Positions 34,219-43,260 are shown, numbered from the stretch's first letter. The stretch is 43,709 nucleotides of DNA from Cyanobacterium sp. T60_A2020_053 (GCA_015272165.1 JACYMF010000056.1:1-43709); one strand, 5' to 3'. A program made the numbers and translations. Notes: a model not told the origin generated them from the letters alone.

Positions 34219-34536
34219 ATGACGAAATCTGAGCTTGTGAAGGTAATGGGGAAGGGTGAAGGGCGCTTTCAAGAGGAAAGAAAAAGAGATTTATATTTAT
34301 TGTTAGAAAACTTGACGTTACAGGAAGAAGCTACCATTAAATTAATTATCGAATGTCTTTATGACATCGGCATGATTAATATGATTAATCGCAAAATCCA
34401 GCGCCCTTCCCTCAACAGAATCGCTAAATTTTTTATTAATACTCCTAAACCCATTGCCAAAATCTTAGCTTGGCGTTGGGTGAAAAAGAATCTTCCTCAA
34501 CAGGTAGCAAATTGGTTATATCGTAAAGTAAGTTAA
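34219..34536 (+). CDS. Conserved cyanobacterial hypothetical
   Basis: The 105-aa protein is basic and helical, with TLQEEATIKLIIECLYDIGMIN and a C-terminal segment KPIAKILAWRWVKKNLPQQ and VANWLYRKV. This style of basic C-terminus recurs in small cyanobacterial proteins of unknown function. It lies 64 bp after atpE and may be cotranscribed with it past the hairpin. Confidence 0.6.
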   Translation: MTKSELVKVMGKGEGRFQEERKRDLYLLLENLTLQEEATIKLIIECLYDIGMINMINRKIQRPSLNRIAKFFINTPKPIAKILAWRWVKKNLPQQVANWLYRKVS

Positions 34537-34550
34537 TTAAAAAATTTTTC

Positions 34551-34940
34551 TTAAAGGCTTTTTTCTTTAATTAATTCATTTATTTTATCAATGATACTTG
34601 TAGCTAACTTTAAAGCGAATTTTGCTTTACTTCCTAAACCAATAAAAACGTCTTCATAATCAGCTTTATTTCTATCTAAACGTAATCGACTTAAATCATT
34701 TCCTATTTCTCTCATTTTTCTATTTTGAGAATCATAAGTTTTAAATTCTTCAGCGACAGTCTGATGTTCATTTTCTCCTCGTCTTGATTGAAAATCTAAA
34801 TAATCTTTTAAATAATTTCTGGCGTAACAAAAAACAGCATAATAAGCTCTACTGATGGCAGATCGTTGTTTTGCCTCATTAGTTTCACTTTCAATGAGTT
34901 CTTGTGCTAATTTTAAATATTCTGACCAATCAAATTTCAT
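34551..34940 (-). CDS. HEPN-like domain protein
   Basis: The 129-aa all-helical protein has the HEPN signature parts: RSAISRAYYAVFCYARNYL (residues 26-44) and LSRLRLDRNKADYED near 83-97. HEPN domains are usually RNases with an R-x4-6-H motif; here R90-N91 is followed by KADY with no His, as in a subset of the family. Start is the ATG at 34940 (a TTG 9 bp upstream is also in frame). The first 11 bp overlap the end of the gene before it. It is the last gene of a three-gene overlapping operon with a TIGR04255-like protein, so it may be the toxin or effector of a module. Confidence 0.7.
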   Translation of the reverse strand: MKFDWSEYLKLAQELIESETNEAKQRSAISRAYYAVFCYARNYLKDYLDFQSRRGENEHQTVAEEFKTYDSQNRKMREIGNDLSRLRLDRNKADYEDVFIGLGSKAKFALKLATSIIDKINELIKEKSL

Positions 34941-35568
34941 CAAAATCAATATGAATATTCAATTTGTTACCTACTTGAGCAAAAATATCTAACCACCAGT
35001 CATGATCTAATTGTTTTAGTTTGTCAAATGCTTGATCAACGTTTAATTTTGTATGAATAGTTATGCTTAAATTTTCCCAGTTAGCTATTTCTGGGTCAGT
35101 AATAATATTCAAACTAATTTTATCATTATTAAAGTATTTTTTTATCTGTTTTTCTGCTTCTACTACAATCAAAAATAGCTCTTGATGTCTGTATAAAAAA
35201 TCAAATACTTCCCATTGATCGTCAATTATATACTTTTTTGTTATTTCATTTAATATAAATCTTAATGAAGAGTTATCTATAATTAATCTACTATATATTT
35301 CTCCTAAATATTCTAATAAATTAGCTTTAGGTTTAAAATCATCTAATAATTGATTAGTATAAATACGTTGATTATTAATTTTATTAGAAAAATTTATACG
35401 ATGATAAGTAGTTGATATGCTAGGCTGAATATCGCTATAAAAATACAAATCATGATTTGTTAGTCTTGTTGATATTGATTGAGATTTGCTTTGATTTTGT
35501 CGTGAGAAATCATTAACAGAATTCTCTGAAGTATTGATAGTATTTTGACGATATGATGTTGCTTTCAT
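34930..35568 (-). CDS. Hypothetical protein with C-terminal WWLD motif
   Basis: The 212-aa protein has an Asn/Ser-rich N-terminus of about 55 residues, a helical middle and a C-terminal segment (about 165-212) reading LSITIHTKLNVDQAFDKL then LDHDWWLDIFAQVGNKL and HIDFDEI. I recall DWWLD-type endings in proteins encoded beside HEPN genes in other bacteria, but I know no function for it. It shares one base (TAATG) with the gene before it and 11 bp with the HEPN gene after it, so all three are translationally coupled. Confidence 0.55.
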   Translation of the reverse strand: MKATSYRQNTINTSENSVNDFSRQNQSKSQSISTRLTNHDLYFYSDIQPSISTTYHRINFSNKINNQRIYTNQLLDDFKPKANLLEYLGEIYSRLIIDNSSLRFILNEITKKYIIDDQWEVFDFLYRHQELFLIVVEAEKQIKKYFNNDKISLNIITDPEIANWENLSITIHTKLNVDQAFDKLKQLDHDWWLDIFAQVGNKLNIHIDFDEI

Positions 35569-36341
35569 TATTGAAACCTCCCTAATAATTCACCATCAAC
35601 TAAGGCGAAGAACCAATTATGAGTTACATGATGAGCTTCTTCTAACCATTGATCTAATTTAGTTGAAATATCTGGCAAATCATTTTCATTTGATTGAATA
35701 GTTGTTTCCCATATTAAAGCATCACTAATTATTTTTCCTGTGTTATCTGTTTTTTTTCCTTGAAATATTCTAAAGTTTAGAATACCTTTGGGTTTTTCAC
35801 ATTCAAAGGACAATGTTAAGTCTAATTGCACTGGTTTTTTCTGAAGATAGGTATTCTCAAAAAGTGCTGTATTCAGAGATATATTTAATTGCATTTTTTC
35901 CTGTAAAAAATTATATATATCTTCTTCCGAATTAATATCTATAGCGTCAACATATTTCAGCATTAAGTTTTTCGTTTTAAATTCTTCTTGATTAGGAACA
36001 GAATCATGCAATTGACTAACAACATCCATTACTCTTGGTTTAAAATCATTCCATAAATAATTCTCTGTATCATTTATCGTCAAAATTCCTGTTCCTAATT
36101 GTATAAGAGGCCATGTTTTCTCGCTTTTAAATCGATGTTTAACTAATCCTTCTGCCATCATTTCTGGCACGTTAGCAAAGGGTAATGGTTCATAATGAGG
36201 ATAATTTGTTTTTAGTCGATCGAATAATCGTCCTAGTATTAATTGTGTATTTGCTTCTGAGGGAAACTGAGATGACTGATTAATTTGCCATCGAATTTCA
36301 AATATTGCCTCAATTAGTGGTTTATTGGCGAGATGTTCCAC
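35568..36341 (-). CDS. TIGR04255-like protein
   Basis: The 257-aa protein opens LANKPLIEAIFEIRW, the typical start of the TIGR04255 (sporadically distributed) family, followed by RLFDRLKTNYP, the GTGILTIN and WNDFKPRVMDVV segments and a C-terminal AHHVTHNWFFALVDGELLGRF, which also fits. The family has no known activity. It starts at GTG and is the first gene of an operon of three overlapping genes ending in a HEPN-like gene. The 98-bp divergent gap to the next gene contains a TATAAT-like sequence on this strand but no clear -35. Confidence 0.75.
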   Translation of the reverse strand: MEHLANKPLIEAIFEIRWQINQSSQFPSEANTQLILGRLFDRLKTNYPHYEPLPFANVPEMMAEGLVKHRFKSEKTWPLIQLGTGILTINDTENYLWNDFKPRVMDVVSQLHDSVPNQEEFKTKNLMLKYVDAIDINSEEDIYNFLQEKMQLNISLNTALFENTYLQKKPVQLDLTLSFECEKPKGILNFRIFQGKKTDNTGKIISDALIWETTIQSNENDLPDISTKLDQWLEEAHHVTHNWFFALVDGELLGRFQ

Positions 36342-36439
36342 AGTGTTTTACAGTTACATACTTTATTAAGATAGATTATCATAATATGATTATACTGAAT
36401 CTGATCTCAGAATTCATCTATTTTTTGATCTGACACTAA

Positions 36440-37003
36440 ATGAAATTTAACATCAATACGGTAATTCTAGTGGGAGGGGCGCTGATACTTGGAGGTGTAG
36501 TATATGGTTTACAGATCAAATCTCCATCAGAATCAAACAATAATGGTAGCTTAGTCAAGCAAGAAGATAGATTATTTCCCTTCAATAGAGAAGATATTAC
36601 TGAAATTACCATCAATAAACAGTCACAAACCCTAAATTTTGTTAAAAGCAGTGGAGAAAATTCTATTTGGGAAATGACACAACCTGAAAAAATAAAAGCA
36701 AATGATGCTTCTATGTCATTTCTTCTTAACTTATTTCCCGAAGCGACAAAGCAACCACAAATCGAGGTTACAGAGAAATTATTGAGTGATTATGGCTTAG
36801 AATCAGCGCCCTCCACCCTAACCGTTAAAATTAATAATGGGGATAATTACGAAATCAAATTAGGTAATAGTAACTTTGATGATACAAAAGTATATGGCTT
36901 AGTTAAATTTCCCAATTCTGGAGAGGAAAACATTTTTTTATTGTCAAAAAGTTTCGTTTATGCCATTGATCGTGATTTGTCAGAATGGCAAGATAATCAA
37001 TAA
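36440..37003 (+). CDS. DUF4340 domain protein
   Basis: The 187-aa protein has an N-terminal membrane anchor (residues 8-24) and a periplasmic-type domain with FNREDITEITINKQ, WEMTQPEKIKAND, LLSDYGLESAPSTLTVKINNG and KVYGLVKFPNSGEENIFLL. This is the DUF4340 pattern. Members are found near gliding-motility and ABC-transport type genes in some bacteria; here it stands alone. Its role is unknown. Confidence 0.8.
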   Translation: MKFNINTVILVGGALILGGVVYGLQIKSPSESNNNGSLVKQEDRLFPFNREDITEITINKQSQTLNFVKSSGENSIWEMTQPEKIKANDASMSFLLNLFPEATKQPQIEVTEKLLSDYGLESAPSTLTVKINNGDNYEIKLGNSNFDDTKVYGLVKFPNSGEENIFLLSKSFVYAIDRDLSEWQDNQ

Positions 37004-37028
37004 TACAATACTTTTTTAATAACTTTTT

Positions 37029-37367
37029 TTATGTTGATATATTTTTTAATATATCGTTTATTTGTTGTTTTAGATGGGCTAAATCATTTTCGACAATTTC
37101 CCAAACAATTTCTAAATCAACTCTAAAACATTCATAAATAATTAAGTTACTAAAATCAGCTATTTTTAACCATAAAACTTGAGGATATTTAGCTTTAAAT
37201 ACTTCAGAAGTTGCTCGACTAGCTTCCCCAATAATTTGTAAGTGGTGAATAATCCATGTCTGGATTAATTCATCTTCAAAGAAAGCTCTTTTTCCTCTTA
37301 CTGAATATTTTTCTATACTGTCAAGGCATTCTTGAATGTCTCTAATTCTTTCACTATCATCTCTCAT
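37029..37367 (-). CDS. HepT-like protein with lost catalytic motif
   Basis: The 112-aa protein follows the HepT (DUF86) fold: DSERIRDIQECLDSIEKY, HLQIIGEASRATSEVFK, and FRVDLEIVWEIVENDLAHLK. The functional HepT motif R-x4-H-x-Y (usually RNVLIHGYF) is replaced by S73-N-L-I-I-Y78-E-C80-F, so the Arg, His and Tyr are all changed. It lies downstream of MntA in the same operon, overlapping it by ATGA. It probably cannot cut RNA, and its Tyr target of adenylylation is also gone, so the pair may be an inactivated toxin-antitoxin system or a specialised regulator. Confidence 0.85.
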   Translation of the reverse strand: MRDDSERIRDIQECLDSIEKYSVRGKRAFFEDELIQTWIIHHLQIIGEASRATSEVFKAKYPQVLWLKIADFSNLIIYECFRVDLEIVWEIVENDLAHLKQQINDILKNIST

Positions 37368-37654
37368 AAACTAATTGCCTCCTGAAATACTCTTTCTTTG
37401 ATTCTTTCTTTTAAGCCAACCGCTGTAACAACATCAACTTTTTTTTCCAAAAAATTTTCTAAATCACGAATTAACCCCACAGGAAACCAAGGAGTAATTT
37501 TTTTGATGTCATAATCAATCAGGAAGTCAATATCGCTTTTTTCGTCAGCTTCTCCCCTTGCCACTGAGCCAAATACACGCACATTATACGCGCCATGTTT
37601 CGAGGCAATGTTAATTATTTCTTCTCGTTTTTCTCTTAGTAACTCTAGGTTCAT
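37364..37654 (-). CDS. MntA-like minimal nucleotidyltransferase antitoxin
   Basis: The 96-aa protein has the minimal nucleotidyltransferase motif G29-S30-x10-D41-x-D43 (FGSVARGEADEKSDIDFL). In the MntA/HepT system MntA adenylylates HepT on a Tyr to neutralise it. Start is the ATG at 37654; a TTG 10 codons up is in frame but gives a non-family start. The next gene is HepT, coupled by an ATGA overlap. The active-site residues are intact, in contrast to its partner. Confidence 0.85.
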   Translation of the reverse strand: MNLELLREKREEIINIASKHGAYNVRVFGSVARGEADEKSDIDFLIDYDIKKITPWFPVGLIRDLENFLEKKVDVVTAVGLKERIKERVFQEAISL

Positions 37655-37848
37655 TTTCTTTGAATATCTTTTCTTAATTAACAATATTTTTATAATAAAT
37701 TATTACAATATAAAAGTGTCAGTATCTAAGCAAGAGTTGGTTAAAAAGTAGAGTTATGAGAGTAATGAATTATCAATTATTAATTAAGGTTTGCTGAATA
37801 AATCAAAACCCTTGTCAAATAAAGATTTTAATTTATAAGCCTAAAAAC

Positions 37849-37880
37849 CTTTGCCCCTTGCCCTTTGCCCTTTGCCCTTT
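37849..37880. repeat. CCCTTTG heptamer repeat, about 4 copies
   Basis: Units of CCCTTTG (one variant CCCCTTG) run directly before dusB. The 203-bp gap also contains a TTTGCTGAATAAAT IS-end-like sequence around 37790. Confidence 0.8.
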
Positions 37881-37887
37881 TAACTAA

Positions 37888-38886
37888 ATGTCCGAATTAT
37901 TAACAAAATTATCACAACCTCTGAAAATAGGTAACGTTACCCTAAATAGTCGAGTATTTCAATCGCCCTTATCGGGGGTGACAGATTTAGTTTTTCGCCG
38001 TTTGGTGAGACGTTACGCGCCCTCCGCCATGACTTATACGGAAATGGTCAATGCCACAGAATTACAGCATTTCAAGACATTACCGAGGATCATGGAAATC
38101 GATCCTGATGAGCAACCTATCAGTATTCAATTATTTGATTGTCGCCCTGATTTTATGGCACAAGCAGCGCGCCTCGCCGTAGCAGAAGGGGCGAAAACTA
38201 TCGATATAAATATGGGTTGCCCTGTGAATAAGATTACCAAAAAAGGCGGAGGCTCACGTTTATTGCGACAACCGGATATTGCCGAAGCCTTAGTAAAAGA
38301 GGTTAGAAACGCCGTTGATGTGCCGGTGACGGTGAAAACTCGTCTCGGTTGGAATGATGAGGAAATCAATATTATTGAGTTTGCCCAAAGAATGCAAAAC
38401 GCTGGGGCGCAAATGATTACCATTCACGGGCGCACGAGGGCGCAGGGTTACACGGGTAAGGCACGATGGGAGTTAATCGGTGCAGTGAAACAAAATCTTG
38501 ATATTCCCGTTATTGCCAATGGCGATATTTTTTCGTGGCAAGATGCTTTACGTTGCTTAACGATGACGGGCGCTGATGGGGTCATGTGTTCTCGTGGTAC
38601 ACTGGGTTATCCTTTTTTGGTGGGGGAAATTGATTATTTTTTGCACACGGGGCAAATTCTTCCTCAACCTACCATTAAAGAGCGTTTAAACTGTGCCAAA
38701 GAGCATTTAATCGGCTTATGGGAGTATAAAGGTTATAGGGGGATTTTACAATCTCGGAAGCATCTCAGTTGGTATTGTAAAGGGTTTGAGGGCGCTGGGG
38801 AATTGCGAGATCGATGTTCTCGTATTGAATCAGTCACGGAAGGGTTACAATTATTGGACGATGCTATCGCAATGCTAAATCATTAG
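37888..38886 (+). CDS. dusB: tRNA-dihydrouridine synthase
   Basis: The 332-aa protein matches DusB: QSPLSGVTDLVFRRLVRRY near 25-43, the substrate Cys region DINMGCPVNKITKKGGGS near 106-123, VTVKTRLGWND near 147, TIHGRTRAQGYTG near 178, and ANGDIFSWQDA and GVMCSRGTLGYP (FMN phosphate). It reduces uridine to dihydrouridine in tRNA with FMN and NADPH. Length is normal. The start lies next to a heptamer repeat. Confidence 0.95.
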   Translation: MSELLTKLSQPLKIGNVTLNSRVFQSPLSGVTDLVFRRLVRRYAPSAMTYTEMVNATELQHFKTLPRIMEIDPDEQPISIQLFDCRPDFMAQAARLAVAEGAKTIDINMGCPVNKITKKGGGSRLLRQPDIAEALVKEVRNAVDVPVTVKTRLGWNDEEINIIEFAQRMQNAGAQMITIHGRTRAQGYTGKARWELIGAVKQNLDIPVIANGDIFSWQDALRCLTMTGADGVMCSRGTLGYPFLVGEIDYFLHTGQILPQPTIKERLNCAKEHLIGLWEYKGYRGILQSRKHLSWYCKGFEGAGELRDRCSRIESVTEGLQLLDDAIAMLNH

Positions 38887-39453
38887 TAGCGCATGTGCAA
38901 ATATTTAAAAATATCATCATTGAGTCTTAACAAGCAGGGCGTTTTCAAAGTCAGATAGTTAGAACCTTTCTCCCACTATTTTTTGATAATAATTCATTGT
39001 CAATTATCAATTATCCATTGTCAATTTGCCCTCAGCACATCACTTTTTCAGCACCACCTATAGCGTTTTTCATGATAATGAGGTATGTTTATTATTCTCA
39101 AGTCCCCCTTTTTAAGGGGGATTTAGGGGGATCATCTTGTACCTCATAAGGGTGGAAATTGCTATATATAGAGTTTTGTAACGAAAAATAAACTTTAAAT
39201 AACTTTGTTTTTATTCTGAAAATAATTAATAATTAATCACGGTAAAAAAAACTATAATAAAAGAAGGTAAATTTCTTAGTTATATCTTTAACAATATAGA
39301 TATTTTTAGTGAAAGTTTTTTTTTAAAATAAATAAGTTTATCAGCTTTAATAAGTTAATTATTTTAATTTGCTCAAATTGAAATAACTAGATAAAAAAGT
39401 AGTAAATTAATTTTTAAATAAGTGCATATTACCAAATTTCAGGAGAAAATATC
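38887..39453. other. 567-bp intergenic region with MITE and heptamer repeats
   Basis: No gene is visible. AATTGAC/AATTATC-type heptamers lie at 38992-39027, then a CACTTTTTCAGCACCACC element end (about 39041-39058), then the MITE at 39059-39166. The last 280 bp are very AT-rich and lead to the ribosome site (AGGAGA at 39441-39446) of the pentapeptide gene. Confidence 0.6.
39059..39166. mobile_element. Short MITE with TATAGC ends, copy 2
   Basis: A 108-bp unit. TATAGCGTTTTTCATGATAA on the left and TATAGCAATTTCCACCCTTA on the right (reversed) are imperfect inverted repeats that both lead into TGAGGTA. Inside is a CCCCCTTTTTAAGGGGG hairpin. It is related at its ends to 25698-25786. Confidence 0.7.
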
Positions 39454-40458
39454 ATGTTAATTAGTGATATATTAAAAAAATATAACGAGGGTTTTAGGGA
39501 TTTTCGGGAGATAAATCTCAGTAAAAGTAACCTCAGTGGTATGAAATTAAGTTATGCCAACCTATCCCATTCTAAGTTAACAGAAGCGCAGTTGGCATGG
39601 TCAGATTTAGAGCGTTGTTTTCTTGTGGAATCGGATTTGCGTGGTGCTTTTTTATATGGTGCTAATCTTAGCTTTGTGAAGTTGAAAGAGGCGGTATTGA
39701 TTGAAGCTGATTTGACTAAGGCGAATTTGAGTGGTGCGCAGTTACACAAGGTTGATTTACAGGGTGCAACTTTAAGCGGTGCTGTGTTAACTTGGGTAAG
39801 TCTTTATATGGCAAATTTACCTTCTGTGAATCTTTGTGGCGCTAATTTGTCGGGAGTGAATTTGCGTGGTGCTAATTTGGAGGGCGCTAATTTGAATTGG
39901 AGTAATCTTGACGGCGCCCGTCTCAGTGGCGCTAACCTAAAAGGTGCTAAACTATACGGCATTAAGCTCAAAGGTGCTTTTCTTAATGGTTTGGATTTAC
40001 ATAGCGTCAATTTTAGTGGGATGAATTTGGAAAATGCTAAAATGAGTGGCATGAAACTTTACGGCACTGATTTAAGTGGTAGTAACCTTGATTCTGCTTA
40101 TATGCGCCGTAGTGTATTGGATCAAGCTAATCTGAAAAATGCTAGTTTAAAACAAGGGCAGTTGAAAGGTGCGCAGTTTGTTCAAGCTAATTTGATGAAA
40201 AGTAACCTCATGGAAACTGATTTGCGCACGGCAGATTTAAGTTACACCAATCTTAATTTTGCTAATTTGACGGGCGCTGATTTAAGCGATGCTAATTTTC
40301 ATGGTGCTTATTTATGGGGCGCTTGTTTGAATGGGGCAATTTTAAGGGGCGCTAATTTGACGGGCGCTAATCTTCGGGATGCTGATTTATCTGGAGTGGA
40401 TTTGTCTGAAGCTATTTTGACGGGCGCTACTATGCCTGATGGCAAAGTTCATTTTTAA
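39454..40458 (+). CDS. Pentapeptide-repeat protein
   Basis: The 334-aa protein is almost entirely A(N/D)L-type pentapeptide repeats (for example LSGANLKGAKLYG, TGANLRDADLSGV), giving a right-handed quadrilateral beta helix. It starts with a short helical lead (ISDILKKYNEGFRDF). No signal peptide is seen. Pentapeptide proteins are numerous in cyanobacteria, and most have no known role. The gene has a good AGGAGA ribosome site 8 bp before ATG, the best in the window. GGGCGCT heptamers in the repeat codons contribute to the G-A-N stretches (five copies between 40274 and 40422). Confidence 0.95.
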   Translation: MLISDILKKYNEGFRDFREINLSKSNLSGMKLSYANLSHSKLTEAQLAWSDLERCFLVESDLRGAFLYGANLSFVKLKEAVLIEADLTKANLSGAQLHKVDLQGATLSGAVLTWVSLYMANLPSVNLCGANLSGVNLRGANLEGANLNWSNLDGARLSGANLKGAKLYGIKLKGAFLNGLDLHSVNFSGMNLENAKMSGMKLYGTDLSGSNLDSAYMRRSVLDQANLKNASLKQGQLKGAQFVQANLMKSNLMETDLRTADLSYTNLNFANLTGADLSDANFHGAYLWGACLNGAILRGANLTGANLRDADLSGVDLSEAILTGATMPDGKVHF

Positions 40459-40573
40459 TTATCGTTTTCAAAGATTAATTATGGTTTGCTAAATAAATCA
40501 ATTAAGATATATTTTTTGTTAATTCTTTCACTTAATACCTAACACCTGATACCTGACACCTTTACAGCAGATC

Positions 40574-41998
40574 CTAATTATAAACTAAAATAAGTTTTTG
40601 TTGGGCGTTGTAAATTTCTAGGGTAAAGTCATATTTAGAACTAATATAACGATAGTTTTTTTCTACTTGATTGATATGATTAATGAGTGCTTCCATCATG
40701 GCATTTTCATTAGTCGTACTGATTTGAGCGATGGTTGCCACATTAGTTAAATACTGAGGATGAAGAAAAACTTTAATGGTTTTATTTTCTACTAAATAAT
40801 CGCAAATTTTTTCACTACTTTGACATACTCTAGTTAATTCTTGTTTGGCTTTTTCTCGATTAATTGCTAGTTTTAATTCTTTTTCTGCTAAAACTAATTT
40901 TTCTTTTGCTTCTTTTTGCAAAGTTTCCATGTCATTTTTCAGTAAACTTTCTGGAGAAAATTCTGCTAAGATTACTTCTACTTCTCGCCAATTTTTAACG
41001 GCATTTGTCCACTGATTATTATTTTCTGAGTCTTGGGCTTCTTTTACTTTTGTTTGGGCTTGTTGATAAATATTTTGAGCGTTTTCTTCTTGTTTAATTC
41101 TCTCTTTTACTATGTTCAATTCTTGCACATAACGATCTGTTAATTCTGGTTTGAGGGGCGCTGGTTTTGTCTCATCATCAATTCCTTTAATCTTATTAAT
41201 AGCTTCTTGCCATTTGAGGGATAAATTTTCTAAATCTGCTAAACTTTCGATGTTGTCTTTTAATATTTGATTTTCCTTTGCTATTACTTCTGCTTCACTC
41301 AACAAATTTTCAGCCAGAATGGCTTGATTTTTTTGATATTGTACTAAGGTTAATTCGGCATTATAATCATCATTTTTATTATTTTTTAGTTCTGCAAAAA
41401 CTGGCGATTTAACAGTGCTTTTAGATGCCAGCGCCCTCCGCCATATATCTTCTACTTGCTCCCATTCTGCCACTGAAAGGGGTAATTTTGAGGACATTTG
41501 ACGGGCGCTGATAGCTTGTTTTTCAGCTTCCACTAAATAATTAATATCATTAGTAATAATTTGATACTCTGTAATTAAATTTTGGGCATTTTGATGATGT
41601 TTTGACCAAGCAGGAATAGTTTTTAATTGTTGAATATTTTGATTAATTATGGAAGCTAAAATCAATAATTCTTCTTCAGTATAATTAGGATTGATATTAG
41701 TTAAACTATCATTGATATTATTTTCAGTAACGGTGATTAAATCACAACTATCTAAAACACAAGGGCGAGATAAACTATAAGCAATACCGCCACCACCTAC
41801 AATAACTAATCCAGCAATTAACGAGATAAAACCCACTGAAAAGTTAGCGGAATTAACAGAATAATAAACTTTTTTAGGCTGAAGTTTATTTAATAAATCA
41901 TTTGACACCTCTTCTTTATTTTCTGAGGAAATCAGAGGATATTTTTTGCGGTATTTTTTGAGATATTTTACTAGATTAATTTCAAGATTTTTATTCAT
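40574..41998 (-). CDS. Single-span coiled-coil protein, unknown
   Basis: The 474-aa protein has a cytoplasmic N-terminus of about 55 residues, one membrane helix (about 54-75, ISLIAGLVIVGGGGIAYSL), a CVLDSC pair just outside it, and a long helical coiled-coil region with WEQVEDIWRRAL and WTNAVKNWREVEVILA units similar to short TPR-like hairpins. The C-terminal domain includes CQSSEKICDYLVEN. I do not recognise a family. The following gene on the same strand lies about 200 bp upstream past a repeat. Confidence 0.65.
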   Translation of the reverse strand: MNKNLEINLVKYLKKYRKKYPLISSENKEEVSNDLLNKLQPKKVYYSVNSANFSVGFISLIAGLVIVGGGGIAYSLSRPCVLDSCDLITVTENNINDSLTNINPNYTEEELLILASIINQNIQQLKTIPAWSKHHQNAQNLITEYQIITNDINYLVEAEKQAISARQMSSKLPLSVAEWEQVEDIWRRALASKSTVKSPVFAELKNNKNDDYNAELTLVQYQKNQAILAENLLSEAEVIAKENQILKDNIESLADLENLSLKWQEAINKIKGIDDETKPAPLKPELTDRYVQELNIVKERIKQEENAQNIYQQAQTKVKEAQDSENNNQWTNAVKNWREVEVILAEFSPESLLKNDMETLQKEAKEKLVLAEKELKLAINREKAKQELTRVCQSSEKICDYLVENKTIKVFLHPQYLTNVATIAQISTTNENAMMEALINHINQVEKNYRYISSKYDFTLEIYNAQQKLILVYN

Positions 41999-42002
41999 AA
42001 TC

Positions 42003-42180
42003 AGGTGGTGCTGAAAAAGTATTTTGGTGAGGGGAGGTGTCAGGTTTCGGGTGTCGCGGTGTTAGGTTAAAGAATTGACAAAAAACTTATGTTTATTGAT
42101 CTTTTTCTGGTACAAGAGTCTATGGAGGGAAGGGTTTTAAACCTGAAACCTACTACCTGCTACCTGAAACCTCCCTTAAC
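42003..42180. repeat. Dispersed noncoding element, copy C, with CCT heptamers
   Basis: Bases 42006-42080 repeat the start of copy A (GTGCTGAAAAAGTATTTTGG and the GTGTCAGG part). Near 42140-42172 lie ACCTGAA/ACCTACT/ACCTGCT-type heptamers. No gene is present. Confidence 0.7.
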
Positions 42181-42205
42181 TTAACATTTGAATCAGTGCG
42201 TATCG

Positions 42206-42793
42206 TCATTTAGTAACGACTTTGGCAGCGCCCACCCCCCCGACAAAACCGAATAAATGTCCTAACCAAGAAATATTGGGGCTAGAAGGTAAAACCCCCC
42301 AAATCATACCACCATAAAGGAAAATCACGATGAGAGAAAGAGCGATGGAGGGCGCATTACGCTGAAAGTAACCGCGCATCAAGAGAAAACCCAGATAACC
42401 AAAGATAACACCACTAACACCCATGGTCACAGAATAAGGTTTGGCAAATAACCACACTCCAACGCCACTCACCAAAGCAGAAATGGCACTAACGATGTAA
42501 AAATCTTTGGTATTTTGAAGCATCACAAACCAAGCTAATATGGCAAAAGGCGGAGTATTACTCAAAAGATGAGCAAAATTAACATGGAGGAAGGGCGCGA
42601 GAATAATTCCCCTCAAACCGACAAAATTGCGAGGGGTAATACCCAAATAATTTAGACGATTACCAAAATAAGCCTGATTGATAATTTCTACAGCCCAAAA
42701 AATTACCAAAAAAGTAGCGATAATTTTAAACTGACTGCGTAACTCCTTAACAAAAGCCTTCATCTCTTCACTGCTACTCATATTTTCCCTCAT
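42206..42793 (-). CDS. Rhomboid-family intramembrane serine protease
   Basis: The 195-aa protein has about six hydrophobic helices. The catalytic dyad is visible: Ser127 in GVSGVIFGYLGF and His179 in WLGHLFGFVGG. The HVNFAHLLSN segment (residues 70-79) holds the His/Asn that stabilise the oxyanion in rhomboids. It cuts substrates inside the membrane; the target is unknown. Translation is coupled with the GNAT gene before it through an ATGA overlap. Confidence 0.9.
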   Translation of the reverse strand: MRENMSSSEEMKAFVKELRSQFKIIATFLVIFWAVEIINQAYFGNRLNYLGITPRNFVGLRGIILAPFLHVNFAHLLSNTPPFAILAWFVMLQNTKDFYIVSAISALVSGVGVWLFAKPYSVTMGVSGVIFGYLGFLLMRGYFQRNAPSIALSLIVIFLYGGMIWGVLPSSPNISWLGHLFGFVGGVGAAKVVTK

Positions 42794-43260
42794 GATGATA
42801 AAACTAACTCCATTTTATACCTTGTAAAAAATATCTCGTCATATTTGACCGTTTCCATTTCTATTACTCTAAAACCGCAACGAGTAAAAACGGCATGAGA
42901 AAAAAAACTTGCTTCTGTATAAAATCGTTTAATTCCCTTTGCTTTACCTTGATTTAAAACATATTTTAGTAATTTTGTACCATATCCTTGCCGAGTAAAA
43001 TCGGGATGAAGATAAAAAGAGGCAATATGTCCATCATCTCTTAAACCGCAAAAACCAATAACTTGATTTTCCTGCAAGATAACATAAGTTGCTGGAGAAA
43101 AAATAAATTCGTAGAACTTATTACGGTGGGAGGGCGCTTTTGCCCAGGCGATCACTTGTTCTGGTGTATAGAGGGAGGGCGCTAGTTTCAATACCGATTG
43201 GCGATATATTTCTCTCAATAAGTCAAATTCACTGGGGAAAACTAAACGAAATGAAATCAT
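42790..43260 (-). CDS. GNAT family N-acetyltransferase
   Basis: The 156-aa protein has the GNAT acetyl-CoA pyrophosphate-binding loop RQGYGTKLLKYVL near residues 89-101, a preceding beta strand ASFYLHPDF and a C-terminal FTRCGFRVIE. It starts MISFRLVFPSEFD as a typical small acetyltransferase. The acceptor is unknown. The last bases overlap the rhomboid start (ATGA), so the two are made together. Confidence 0.88.
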   Translation of the reverse strand: MISFRLVFPSEFDLLREIYRQSVLKLAPSLYTPEQVIAWAKAPSHRNKFYEFIFSPATYVILQENQVIGFCGLRDDGHIASFYLHPDFTRQGYGTKLLKYVLNQGKAKGIKRFYTEASFFSHAVFTRCGFRVIEMETVKYDEIFFTRYKMELVLSS

